Assembly (NCBI RefSeq): GCF_030247185.1
Contig: NC_080571.1
Coordinates: 43,771,502 to 43,835,501, forward strand
Reading direction: 5' to 3'
From: Malaya genurostris
Taxonomy: Eukaryota; Arthropoda; Insecta; Diptera; Culicidae
Length of the DNA stretch: 64,000 nt
This document shows, piece after piece, positions 45,575 to 56,525 of the stretch; position 1 is the first letter of the stretch, and each line of letters starts with the position of its first letter. The notes below the pieces were generated by a model. It made no database searches. It was not told where the DNA came from and saw nothing but the letters and a program-made list of their open reading frames with translations. The position numbers and the translations under genes were made by a program.

Positions 45575-46195
45575 TCAGTGATGGTATAAAATTTTTAACA
45601 CACTTTATCCTATATTTTTTAATTCGGAAGTCGGATTCGGATGAAATTCAGGAATTACGGATGGGATCACAGGTCGTTTCATTTGAACCTAAGTTTGTGA
45701 AAATCTGTCTCGCCATCTATGAGAAAAGCTAGAAAACGTATTTTCTCTTTTTTGCACATTTTACTCCATAACTCCGGAACCGGAAATCAGTTAAAAATGG
45801 AATTTGGTATGGGAGCTAAAGAGCTTTCATTTGAAATTAAGTTTGTGAAAATCGGTTCAGCCATCTCCGAAAAAAGTTGGTGCACTTATTATCATATTTT
45901 TTTGCACATTTTACCCCATAATCCCAGAAGCGAAAGTCGGATCCAAATAATATTTAGGAATTTTGTATGGGACAACAAGACCTTTCATTTGAATCTAAGT
46001 TTGGGAAAATCGAATCAGCCATCTCCGAGAAAAGTTTGTGCAAAAAAAACGTTACATACACACACACACATACACACAGACAATTATTTTGCGTACTCAA
46101 CGAACTGAGTCGAATGGTATATGACACTCGGCCCTCCGGGTCTCGATTCAAAAGTCGGTTTTCACATTGAGATATGAGAAAGACAAAAAACATTA
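45575..46195 (+). repeat. Tandem ~175-bp units ending in AC tract and GGCCCTCCGGGTCTCG
   Basis: Three units each have TTTGCACATTTTACxCCATAA, CCGGAAxCGGAAxTC, GGAATTTxGTATGGGA, TTTCATTTGAAxCTAAGTTT and TCGGxTCAGCCATCTCCGA landmarks. They end in CACACACACACATACACACA, ACGAACTGAGTCGAATGGTA and an AGATATGAGAAAGACAAAAA tail that is itself repeated. Confidence 0.85.
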
Positions 46196-46309
46196 ATTAA
46201 AGAACTTTCTATAAGAGAAAGACAAAAACATTAATGAAAGAACAATCACAAATCATGTTATGCAGCTGAATAAAAAATATTAGCCAATTTAGCCTGAACA
46301 TCGTACGCC

Positions 46310-46418
46310 GAAGTCACAGGAGCGCAAACTACCGCTATGCCAATTCAAACGCGCCATTCAGCCACTGCGCCTAATGTGTGTTCGAGACTTGCTGAAAATG
46401 CTGCGCTCCTGTTACTTC
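46310..46418. repeat. Short TIR-like element next to the mariner
   Basis: GAAGTCACAGGAGCGCA (46310-46326) and TGCGCTCCTGTTACTTC (46402-46418) are inverted with one mismatch. The 109-bp unit is non-coding. Confidence 0.55.
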
Positions 46419-46610
46419 TATTAATCAAATTCATGCTATCAGGTGTACAACTTTGCTTCCGCCGTTTTCCGATAGGTGGCTGTACCGGCTGAGGCTGGTC
46501 AAAATACAAAGATGATAATGCCTTTAAAGTGAGTGTGTACAGTGCCTAACGAATTGTCATCGCCGTTTCAGTGACAGTTGTTCTTGTTTTCGTATTATTC
46601 ACGCTCGAAA

Positions 46611-47110
46611 ATGTCTGTTTATGTGCCCAATTCTCGCCATTTGCGGGAAGTTTTACTTTTCTGTTACAATTCGAAAAAAAAAGCAGCTGAAGCGCATCAA
46701 ATGCTTTCAGAAACTTACGGTGATGCTGCTCTGAGTAAACGAACGTGTCGGGAGTGGTTTCAACGTTTTAAAAATGGTGATTTCGATGTCGAAGCCAAAC
46801 ATGATAGTGGAAGAGAAAAAACCTTCAAAGATGAATAACAATTTACTACGAGCTCTCAAAACCGGGTGGAACCATCACAGGAGATCGCTACCGAACGCAA
46901 CTGATGCGCCTTAGTCGCGCGCTAAAAGAAAAGCGGCCTCAGTATTAAGAGCGACATGGCAAAGTCATCCCCCAACACGTCGCAAAAGTGGTCAAAAAGT
47001 ACCTGGAAACGCTGAAATGGGAAGTCTTGCCCCACCCGCCGTATTCCCCTGATGTCGCCCCTTCTGACTGTCACCTATTCCGTTCGATGGCACACGGCCA
47101 TCAATCCTCC
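46611..47110 (+). pseudogene. Mariner transposase with catalytic-core deletion
   Basis: Starting at the ATG at 46611 the frame reads an HTH region with RHLREVLLFCYNSKKKAAEA, SKRTCREWFQRFKNGDFDVE and a stop at 46836. The text then picks up YYELSKPGGTITGDRYRTQL (46840-46900), the region after the first catalytic Asp, and finally KYLETLKWEVLPHPPYSPDV, APSDCHLF, the third catalytic block. The second Asp block is missing and frames change between blocks. Confidence 0.8.
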
Positions 47111-47284
47111 GAATAGTTGGAAAAATGGATTGCTTCATGGATAGCGTCAAAAAAAGACTCCTTTTTTCGAGCCGGGAATTTCCGAAAATTTCCGAAAAGA
47201 CGGGAGAAAGTTGTCGCTAGCGACGGACAATACTTTGAATAATACATCTGTAAGCACTTTTTCGTAATAAAGCTTTAAATTTCG

Positions 47285-49195
47285 GAAAAAAACGTGTTTT
47301 ATCCACCTAGCAGTGAGATGATACCTTTTTTTTATCAATCCGCATGTGTTTTTTGCATGAATATTCTTCAGTTTTTAAGTTTTCATGACATTATTTTAAT
47401 GACCGTCGTTTTAAGCGACAATTTGAGATTTTAATCACTCATTACTCTGTAATGTCGAAACTGCAAATCGGATCGAATTAGAATCTAAAAGTGTGATTAT
47501 CGATTAAACATACCATGATATATCGAAGTAAGTTCCACTTTAGAGTTTACGGTAATTTAAGATACTTCCAGAGCTGGTACTCAGGAACCAGCATAACCCA
47601 AACCGATTCGTATGGCCATATGACGAATAAATTGCAACAGTTTTGAGTCCAACTTTGAAGCTTTTCGGGATTGTCATCTTCTATATTGCTTTGAATTTTA
47701 AAAATTCATCATAATGTAATTCGAGAATCGGAAGTCATAATTGGATAAAATTAATTAATTTTGTATGGGACTATGAGTTTATTTTAATTTGAAATTTTGT
47801 TTCTGAAATTCGATTAGGCTTTATTTAAAAAAACGATTGAGCTTTGAGAAACGATTCTATATCGGAACCGGAATTTTAATAACGGTATGGCCGAAGTCAG
47901 ATAAATTTACCTGAGTAGCTGTATAGTTTACATTTGTTTCAAAATGTTTGAAAATCAGTGTAGACATCTTTGAGAAATCATAGCACGAATTAAATTTTCA
48001 GGTGCCTTCTGAATCGAAAAATGAATACCACTAAAACTGAGAAAAGTTTATTTGGTTATCGACTATCCAAATCTGCTAACCCGATAAACCAGATTAATTT
48101 TTGTGGAATAGACATTTTTATACCAATCACCCAGTATCCCCGAAACCGGAAGTTGAATCTGACTGAAGAGCAAGATGTTTTATAGAATATTGAAACTTTT
48201 CATTTGAATCTTAGATGATTCTTAGATTTCATTTGAATCTTAGATCGGTTCAGCCATCTACGAGAAAAATGAGTTACACAGTTTTAATTTCGTTTCACAT
48301 ATCATCCTGTAGCTCCGGAACCAGAGGTCGGAACCAAACATAATTCAGGAACTTTGTTTGGGAGCATACGACTTTTCATATGAATCTGAGTTTGTAGAAA
48401 AGAAATTTTTCGAGAAAATTGAGTGAAATTATTTCATCTCGACGAACTGATTCGAATGGTATATGGATGTTATGTTCTTCCAGCATTTATTGCTGTAAGT
48501 AGTTTAAAACAATATAATTTAAAAAAAATTCTGCCATCATCTGGTTTATATATGTCATATTCGAACGATTATGTTGCCAAAAACGAGCCGTGCTAAAATC
48601 GGTCCAAGACTAAATGTCATGAAAAAGGATGCTGTACACAGTCTTTTTGGTACTTAGAAACAATTGTATGTAACAGTATAAAAAATCTCCCAAGCATTTC
48701 TTTTTCATACAGCGCTCAAAACTTCTACTGCTGGGATAGGAGGAAAAGTCGTTTACACAAAAATTTCGATATCTCCGTTAAAAATGGACGGATTTCAACA
48801 ATCTATGGCTTGTTGGATAGCTATTACCGTGCGGAATCTAAGTCTGAAAACATATTCTGTTTTCAAGGTCAAATGTGCCAGATACTGTCAAAAAACTGAA
48901 AATTTTGACATAAAACTTCGTATAACTCAAAAAGTAAACATCCGATCTCAAAACCATTCAATAGCGTTTTGGGTGATGGGGAGACCTTTCATTTGCGACT
49001 AGTTTGATCAAAATCGGTCCAGCCTACTCTGAGATCTCGACCTCTTAGTTGACAACACACACACACAGACATTTGCTCAGTTCGTCGAGCTGAATCGATT
49101 GGTATATGTCATTCGGCCCTCCGGGCCTCGGAAAAATTTTCTAAATTTTGAGCGAATTCTATACCTATTTTTTATATATATATAAAAAAAAGGTA
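47285..49195 (+). repeat. Composite repeat family, copy B
   Basis: It starts ACGTGTTTTATCCACCTAGC and runs through degenerate ~170-bp units, a CAATCTATGGCTTGTTGGAT block, a short AC tract, GGCCCTCCGGGCCTCGG (near 49113) and a TATATATAAAAAAAAGGTAA end. It lies inside the mariner right end. Confidence 0.85.
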
Positions 49196-49229
49196 AAAAC
49201 GGCGGAAGCAAAGTTGTACACCTAATAAA

Positions 49230-50265
49230 TATCGTTTTATTGGGTTTAATCCAAATAGTGCAGTGTAATCAGCCAGCAGGAATTAAAGCAACCTTTCGGC
49301 GCTATAATCACTGTGAGGAATGTGGAAAAAATATTATTGTTCATATTGACCACCCTACGTGCATCGAAAATTTCGCAGTTATTATTTCTCAGTTACGGTT
49401 CAGTTGCAAATTTATTCAGTAGAGGTATTCCTATTGATGAAAATATAATAATTAAATCTTGCACGACTGACTTCGGTGTTGAAATAAAGCGTAGTGGAAA
49501 TTCAGCATCGAAGAAACATCGTAGACTCTTCTCCCTTTCGATTTTCTCCTTAGCGATATTTCTGTGACTGAAAATTCGTCAACAAGTATCGTTGACAGTA
49601 AAAATCACTTCGAGGTTCAGATTTGTGAATACTTGTTGAATGAATGAAAATATCGGAAGTGATTTTTTCAGTCACTGAGCTTTTTTAAAATATCTCTTGA
49701 ACTGACAAAAAAAAAATAATAGAGAATATATATTAACTAATTATCCGTTTCGGACCACTGTGCATTGTGTATAAACAGGATGACTAAACCATTTTCAGAT
49801 GTTATTGTCCCAAATAATAACATTCCTAAAAAACTATAAATAATCAATTCCAGATTTACCTTTTTCTATAGAAATAAATAAGAATTACTGCAGAAAAACA
49901 ACTTTCGAACGGAGCTAATCAGCTCGACGGGATCGGAAAATTTCTGTGTGTTTTTGATTTAGCCATAAATGACTGAACCGCTCAAATTAGTCGATGATGA
50001 CTGAACCGATTTCAACAAGCTTAGAGCAGTTTGAAAGGCTAGTATTGAATTGTGATTTAAGTTTGAAGATGAAATGGCTGGCACTTCCGATTCCGGAAGT
50101 ATAATGGTATAAGTGACGTAAACGAATAACCGCGCATTTTTCATCGGTTAAATTTTCTTGAGTATGAGTCAACACATTTCGACGTACTTAGGCTTATTTG
50201 AAAGCTAACAAGATTTTTCAGCAGCGGTTAAAGTGATTTTCACAAATCTTGATTCGGGAGCGGGT
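49230..50265. other. No gene recognised; two degenerate repeat units
   Basis: 49970-50230 carries units with TGACTGAACCGATTTCAACA and CACTTCCGATTCCGGAAGTA. The remaining open frames (49240-49567) have no domain. Confidence 0.4.
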
Positions 50266-50267
50266 CA

Positions 50268-50385
50268 TATCGCCAAAAGCCAATTCGCCGAAAGTCGTTT
50301 CGCCGAATAGGTCCTTTCGCCGAAAGTCGTTTCACCGAAAGGTTTATTTTGCCGAAAGGGTAATTTCGCCCAAAGGGTCATATCT
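50268..50385 (+). repeat. TTTCGCCGAAAG minisatellite
   Basis: Five to six units of about 17-20 bp built on TTCGCCGAAAGTCG or TTCGCCGAAAGGGT. Confidence 0.8.
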
Positions 50386-50841
50386 CCTGCATGTTATGTC
50401 TCCTGTATAACTGATGTGGCGCAGCCACATAACCGAAGCCAAGATGGAAGCGGCGGCCTCTTGCATACAAATCTGTAACCGCCTCGTTTGTCCGGTCTAC
50501 TCAAAGCTAGGTTTCTTTGCTTTAGTTAGGTTCGAACGAGCGGTAGCGAGGTCGGACAGCACATGAACCAAAACGATGTGTTCCGCTGGTTTGGAATAAG
50601 AAAACATCTCCACCTTTGTTACGTTTGCAGTAGGCTTTATTCAATTTCATATAGCGTGCAGGATTGCCACGTTTAAATTTACATTTTTCAGGAGAAAAAC
50701 CTGTTAATCTGTATCGGTACTCAGAATATTCGGCTAAACCTGCAATTTGGACAGTTCTGAAGTAAACAAGTGTTTCTAACTAAAACTGATTGTATTCTGT
50801 GAAATTGTCTCACAAATTGAGTTTCATTGGAAGTGGATGAC

Positions 50842-50975
50842 CGGGTTGGCTATTCAATGCATAGTACGCCTTACAAGCCAGTTGTCGTATGTTCGAGCCC
50901 CGACTTGGAAGGATTTTTAGTGTCAATAGAAACACCTGTTGAAACAAAAGGTCAAATTAAACAAAATGTAACACC
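50842..50975 (+). repeat. tRNA-derived SINE, copy 3
   Basis: The head CCGGGTTGGCTATTCAATGC has the B-box GTTCGAGCCCC at 50891-50901. The middle body is deleted relative to copies 2 and 4, and the end (CTGTTGAAACAAAAGGTCAA) is retained. Confidence 0.85.
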
Positions 50976-51232
50976 AAGGCTTTACTTTGGATGATAGTTT
51001 ATTTTCGTAAAAAATACAAAGAAAAGCTGTACTAGAACAACTTTTTCGCTTTCGAAGCGATTATCTTGCAATGTGTTGGCGGTTGGTAGGAAACATAATT
51101 CCCTATCTAGAGACCGAGAATTCATCAGAATCAAAAATGGCGTTTTTTGTAAATTGACTTCATAGTATACTTTCAACGATTTTTACGATTATCTTTCTGT
51201 GCAGGGCTCAATTAAGATTTTCCTCTATACAC

Positions 51233-51385
51233 CCAAACCTCCGTTCTAAATTCCAAGATGGCAACTTCCGGTATATTGGCATTCCTCAAAACCTCTTACA
51301 ATAATCCTCAAAATCCCTACAATACCGGGTTTGATGAATAGATGTCGGAAACGATGTTTGAGGTGGTTCTGAATTCTGCTTCGTT
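51233..51385 (+). repeat. Single minisatellite unit related to 36.9-37.3 kb
   Basis: TTCCAAGATGGCAACTTCCG followed by GTATATTGGCATTCCTCAAA matches the landmarks of the three-unit array. Confidence 0.65.
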
Positions 51386-51407
51386 CTCTTAAGGATGACC
51401 TACGCTA

Positions 51408-51575
51408 GCAAAGCACTGTTTCATTATGTATGTTATACCAGTTAATGCACAAACAATCCCTTGGTTTCTTTCAAAAATCGAAGAGAAAAGTTTTGAATAG
51501 AATACCACAATATTATACATGAAAAAGGAATCATTACACCACTAGGTGGATTAAAACAGGTTTTTTCATTATACA
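51408..51575 (+). repeat. Terminal-region fragment of interspersed repeat
   Basis: It ends TCATTACACCACTAGGTGGA then TTAAAACAGG, which resembles the complement of the start of composite copies A-C. It may be the outermost part of another copy. Confidence 0.5.
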
Positions 51576-52580
51576 ATTTGACTAATTTTGTTAAAACTAC
51601 TCATACAACATTTATTTGTAGGTCTTGTCATTCACTCCGCCGCCCTTTGTTCAATTAACATACTTGAGAGCGTTATCTAAAAAAAATAAAGGAAAAAGAT
51701 TTTTTTTTCGTTCGTCTCGATTTTCAAAATAACAGTTTCAAAATTACATGTTTTTGGACTAGTATTACCAATACGACGACACGACCTGCCACTCGGCTAT
51801 CAAAACTGTATCGCAAATTAAACTACCCCTCAGTAACTGGTAATGTCAAAACGAAATCGCTTGAAAAAAAATGAAACCGGCAACACAAGTTGATAAATTG
51901 TTGATTTTAAATAACAGCTACCTCAACCTTGGTAAGTTCATATTGAGACTCGGGAAATGTAAACAAAACCGATTTACCGAGTGTCTCGAGTGAAAAATTC
52001 TCTTCCCACGGTAAGTTTTGAGGTAAGCACAGACTTTTAACGGCTTTTAACGAGCCTTTCAACGATATATTCATACTTACTGTCAGTCCATACCGAAAAT
52101 CCTGCGGAAAGTTTTCATATGCCGAATAAAACAGAAGATGGAAATAAGAATAATGTGAGCTGTGAGTGAACTATTTGAAAACGATGATCAACGGGCGTAA
52201 GATGAGACGGAGAGACAGTTTGAACTACATACTTCTGAACTAAGAAAATAGTAGGAAAGTGATGACTGTTAGAATTTCTATATTATAATTTGAACATACT
52301 ATTACATACAACTATTACATTTGGTAATAATTTGTTAGTATAAAATCCGTATATTGTAATTATTTTCAAAATATAATTGAGAGAAAAGTATGTTTTTTAG
52401 GCAAAAAAACACAATGCATCGTATTTGAATTTATTAAAAAAGAACTATTTAATTCTATTGTGCATCCGAAAGCTTCCAATTTAAACACTTCTCGAATTCT
52501 GTTTATATATTATTTTCTTGTATAAATCTTCCTCCCATCACATCAGCTCCAAAAGCGTAGTAAAGGTATTAGCATCGAAT
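51576..52580. other. No gene recognised
   Basis: AT-rich, no supported open frame or repeat. It lies downstream of the possible terminal exon on the minus strand. Confidence 0.4.
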
Positions 52581-52654
52581 GGCTTTTATTCTCTTTATAT
52601 TTAATTCAATATTTTCTTCTTGCAGCAATATTCTCTTTATTGTACTGAACACCA

Positions 52655-52681
52655 TTATAGGTCGCCCGAATCGGGAGTTTC
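52655..52681 (-). CDS. Possible terminal coding exon of an unidentified host gene
   Basis: On the minus strand, TGATCCTGCAG is followed by nine codons ending in TAA (E-T-P-D-S-G-D-L-stop). Joined to the 75-nt exon at 53074-53148 the frame stays open in phase 0. AATAAA follows 14 nt after the stop (52636-52641 on the plus strand), with another at about 52583. The protein is not recognised. No upstream exons beyond 53148 were found, so this may be chance. Confidence 0.3.
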   Translation of the reverse strand, partial: ETPDSGDL

Positions 52682-53073
52682 CTGCAGGATCAATTACCCG
52701 TTAATCACCGACACAGCATTCTGTTCTGTTCACTTCAAAAACTCGAAGATAGACTTTTTCACTAGTTTATTTTCCTCTAGCTGATAATAACTTCTCATTT
52801 GTTTTTAAGCTACGTTTCCTGAGTGCATGTCAACAAGCTTTGCTTTAGTATTAGCTTTTTATATCCAACTTTAGTAGCACTGCAAAAAATTGAAATTTAT
52901 ATAAATGCGGGTCAAAATAAACGATATAAAAAAATAAATGTTTATTAGCTGAGTGATAAACGATTGAATGTATAGGTTACTAAAGATGCTGTTTGGGACG
53001 TTATGATGGCATGTTTACATGAAAAAGATTATATTTATAGATCACAGAGCACTGTAATGAAATTTGAACTTAC

Positions 53074-53148
53074 CTTCGTCTTAGCTGGAGCTGATAATGG
53101 CTGTAGCACTTCGTTGATCCACATTCTTGAGCTGCTCTCAGTAATTCT
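53074..53148 (-). CDS. Possible penultimate exon of an unidentified host gene
   Basis: On the minus strand, TTTTGTGTCCACTTCAG precedes 25 codons (RITESSSRMWINEVLQPLSA then PAKTK) and a good donor, G-GTAAGTT. Both junctions are in phase 0. The exon has normal codon-like composition unlike the surrounding AT-rich DNA. No family recognised. Confidence 0.35.
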
Positions 53149-53306
53149 CTGAAGTGGACACAAAATTTGAAATTAATGGTAGGACTCCACAATTTTTTCA
53201 AACTGTTTGTTTATTTATTCTGGGGCTCCTAGGAAAACTAGTTTGTAGCAACCTAAACAGTGTTGCTCGAGAAGATTATTTGTATCATTATCAAGGGGTT
53301 TCTATA

Positions 53307-53576
53307 CACTGAAGTCTTTTTTTATGTGAATTTACGTACCGCATAAAAAACACATAACTCTGAAAATTCGCATAAAAAAAACCGCATAACTCTGAAACTT
53401 CGCATAAAAAAAACCGCATAACTCTGAAACTTCGCATAAAAAAGACCGCAGAAGGGAAACCGCATAACTCTGAAAACTTCGCATGAAAAAACCGCATAAC
53501 TCTGAAAATTCGCATAAAAAAAAGTCGCGTAAAAAAAAACCGCATAAAAAAGACCGCATAAAAAAAGACCTCAGTG
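53307..53576. mobile_element. MITE filled with a ~33-bp minisatellite
   Basis: The terminus CACTGAAGTCTTTTTTTATG (53307) is mirrored by CATAAAAAAAGACCTCAGTG (ends 53576). The interior repeats CCGCATAACTCTGAAACTTC followed by GCATAAAAAAAA five to six times. TA precedes the left end; CA follows the right. Confidence 0.75.
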
Positions 53577-53826
53577 CATTTGTGGTAGCTGGCGGTAAAT
53601 CGTTGATGGATCATTTTCATGAAAATTTTTCTTCGGAGTGCCTGGTCGTGTCGTCGGCCAATAGCTATCTGAAACTGACAACGAAAATTGTTATGCAGCA
53701 ATCGGAAAGCTGAGCTAAACAACCATGCCTTTTCATAGAGTCTGTTCTGTACGGGAACGCATGGTTGCTTTGATGTACACTACTTGATGAAAACTACCAT
53801 GCGGTCGCGTCAAGAATTACCAAGTA
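53577..53826. other. Unassigned segment, GC-richer
   Basis: A minus-strand frame stays open over about 150 bp, but no splice sites or domain support a gene. It lies between two mobile elements. Confidence 0.3.
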
Positions 53827-54164
53827 GGGTAAGGGCTCCCTATTTCATCTCATTTGTAAGGACGTCGCCTTCAAACCTCGATTTAGCCACTAATATCACT
53901 ATAAATTACACTATTACACTCTCAGGTTCAAAATGTCAGAATTCTTCTTAAAAACGGCCTAATGCCAACTATGAGACAATATACGATATTTTTAGAACCA
54001 GTTTGAAATCATTTCAACGTTTAAAAAATTTTCAGTCGTTTCTGTTACCTTTCGCTTTAAATTTAAAATTTTACTGAAAAGTTAATTTGGTGAACTTTAA
54101 ATAAAAACAAAACTGTGATTGTTACTATTTATTCATTAGCCCTTCTTAAAACAAAGTGTAGAGC

Positions 54165-54684
54165 CAGAGATGCCTTTTTTACAGATTTATATGTATTGTA
54201 TAGATTTTCGCGTTTGCATACTAGTTTAAATCAAAGTACCGATTTTGTAAAGATTTCCTAAATCTAATACAGATTTGTATAGGTTCATAGAAAAAAAGTA
54301 GTAAAAAATTAAACTTTTCTCTCTAAGTATCTATTAGTATTTAATTGCAGTGATTCTTTAAAAGTTTATTAATCAACGGACAAATCACATGTTAAAGTGG
54401 AAATCTTTTATGTAGATAATTGATTATGAACACTGACAAACATTTATATTAAAATTTGGAACCAATTTGAACTATTTGAAGCCAGATATTTTCATAGAAT
54501 ATGTATTACGTTGCATAGAAAGTCTATATCTGGTCTATCTGTTTTCACTAATAAAATGATGTTAACAGATTTTATTAGTGAAAACAGATTTAACATCATT
54601 TTATTAGTGAAAACAGAGTAGACCAGATATAGAGTTTCTATGCAACGTAATACATATTTTCTATGAAAATATCTGGCATCTCTG
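54165..54684. mobile_element. MITE with CAGAGATGCC termini and large palindrome
   Basis: CAGAGATGCC (54165) and GGCATCTCTG (ends 54684) bound 520 bp. The left part matches 16.85-17.05 kb. The right part is a long inverted repeat. Confidence 0.8.
54481..54677. repeat. ~195-bp near-perfect palindrome
   Basis: Arms start GCCAGATATTTTCATAGAAT and end with its near complement. They include ATGTATTACGTTGCATAGAA and TCTGTTTTCACTAATAAAAT. The centre is at about 54579. Transcription would give a long hairpin RNA. Confidence 0.9.
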
Positions 54685-54781
54685 TGCACAGCCGATGAAA
54701 CACACACACTTCACAGCGTTATGTTGACGTAAAGCGGAATGAAACCAGTGCTACTAGATTTGCCACAATGGTTTTACCTTT

Positions 54782-56525
54782 TTTTATATATATAAAAAGA
54801 GGTATAGAATTCGCTCAAACTTTAGAAAATTTTTCCGAGGCCGAATAACATATACCAATCGATTCAGCTCGACGAACTGAGCAAATGTCTGTGTGTGTGT
54901 GTGTGTGTGTATGTGTGTGTGTCTGTATGTGTGTTGTCAACTAAGAGGTCGAGATCTCAGAGATGGCTGGACCGATTTTGATCAAACTAGTCGCAAATGA
55001 AAGGTCTCCCCGTCACCCAGAACGCTATTGAATGGTTTTGAGATTGGATGTTTACTTTTTGAGTTATACGAAGTTTAATGTCAAAATTTTCAGTTTTTTG
55101 ACAGTATCTGTCACAATTGACCTTGAAAACAGAATATGTTTTCAGACTTAGATTCCGCACGGTAATAGCTATCCAACAAGCCATAGATTGTTAAAATCCG
55201 TCCATTTTTAACGGAGATATCGAAATTTTTCTGTAAGCGACTTTTCCCCCTATTCCAGCAGTAGAAGTTTTGAGCGCTGTATGACAAAAAAATGCTTGGG
55301 AGCAACGGAAAACACGATTTTTTATACTGTGACATACAATTGTTTCTAAGTACCAAAAAGACTGTGTACAGCATCCTTTTTCATGACAATTTGTCTTGGA
55401 CCGATTTTAGCACGGTTCGTTTTTGGCAACATAATCGTTCGAATATGGCATATGTAAATCAGATGATATCAACATTTTCGAGTTGAAAGTAATTCCATAA
55501 TTATATTGATTTAAACTACTTACAGCAATAAATGCTGGAAGAACATAACATCCATATACCATACGACTCAGTTCGTCGAGATCAGCAAATGCGTGTGTGA
55601 AAAATAATTTCACTCAATTTTCTCGGAGATGGCTAAACCGTTTTCTACAGACTCAGATTCATATGAAAAGTAGTATACTCCCAAACAAGGTTCCTGAATT
55701 ACGTTTGGATCCGACTTCTGATTGCGGAACCACAGGATGATATATGAAACGAAATTAAAATAATCATTTTTCTCGTAGATGGCTGAACCGATCTAAGATT
55801 CAAATGAAATCTAAGAATCATCTATGATTCAAATGAGAGGTCTTAAAATCCTTTAAAATTTAGTCAGATCCGATTTCTGGTTTAGGAGATACAGGGTGAT
55901 TAGTATAAAAATGTCCATTTCACATAAATTAATCAGGTTTATCGGGTTTGCTGATTTGGATAGTCGATTACGAAATAAATTTATTTCAGTTTAAGCGGTA
56001 TTCTTTTTTGGATTCGGAATGTACCCCCAAATTTTAATTCGCACTACAATTTCTCAAAGATGTCTACACACTCCTCAGGTGAATTTATCTGATTTCGGCT
56101 ACACCGATCTTAGAACTCCGGATCCAGTTTCGAATCGTTTTTCAAAGTTTAATCATTTTTTCAAAAAGGCCAAATCGAACTTCAAAAACAGAAATTCAAA
56201 TTAAAGGACTTAAGGTCCCATACAAAATTGTTGAATTTTATCCGATTCTGGAATTACAGATGATGAATTTTTAAAATTCATACCAATATAGAAGATGTAA
56301 ATTGTTTGGCGTATTAATTTATGGCCATTCGAATCATTTTGGGTTATGCTAGTTCCTGAATACCAGCTCTGGAAGTACCATAAATAATGACGAAAAACTC
56401 TCAATTTGCCGTTTGAAACGATGTTTAAACAAAAACACCTAAAACACCTAAGAATATCCATGCAAAAAAACACATGCGGATTGATAAAAAAAGGTATCAT
56501 CTCACTGCTAGGTGGATTAATTACG
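54782..56525 (-). repeat. Composite repeat family, copy C
   Basis: Reverse orientation of copies A and B: it begins with the CCTTTTTTTATATATAT end and a GT tract (54891-54931), runs through the units and ends GCTAGGTGGATTAATTACGT. GGCCTCGG-type text is reduced to CCGAGGCCG at 54836. Confidence 0.85.

Larger units (their letters stand above)
46439..49225 (+). mobile_element. Mariner element split by composite repeat copy B
   Basis: The left TIR TCAGGTGTACAACTTTGCTT (46439) pairs with GCGGAAGCAAAGTTGTACAC plus CTAA ending at 49225. TA flanks both (46437-46438, 49226-49227). Without the inserted repeat (about 47285-49195) the element would be about 0.9 kb. The right TIR has been moved almost 2 kb from the transposase remnant by the insertion. 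Confidence 0.9.

Noticed and set aside
53291..53722. 143-codon minus-strand open frame
   Set aside because: More than half of it is the MITE minisatellite. The remaining 50 residues are unrecognised and have no splice support.
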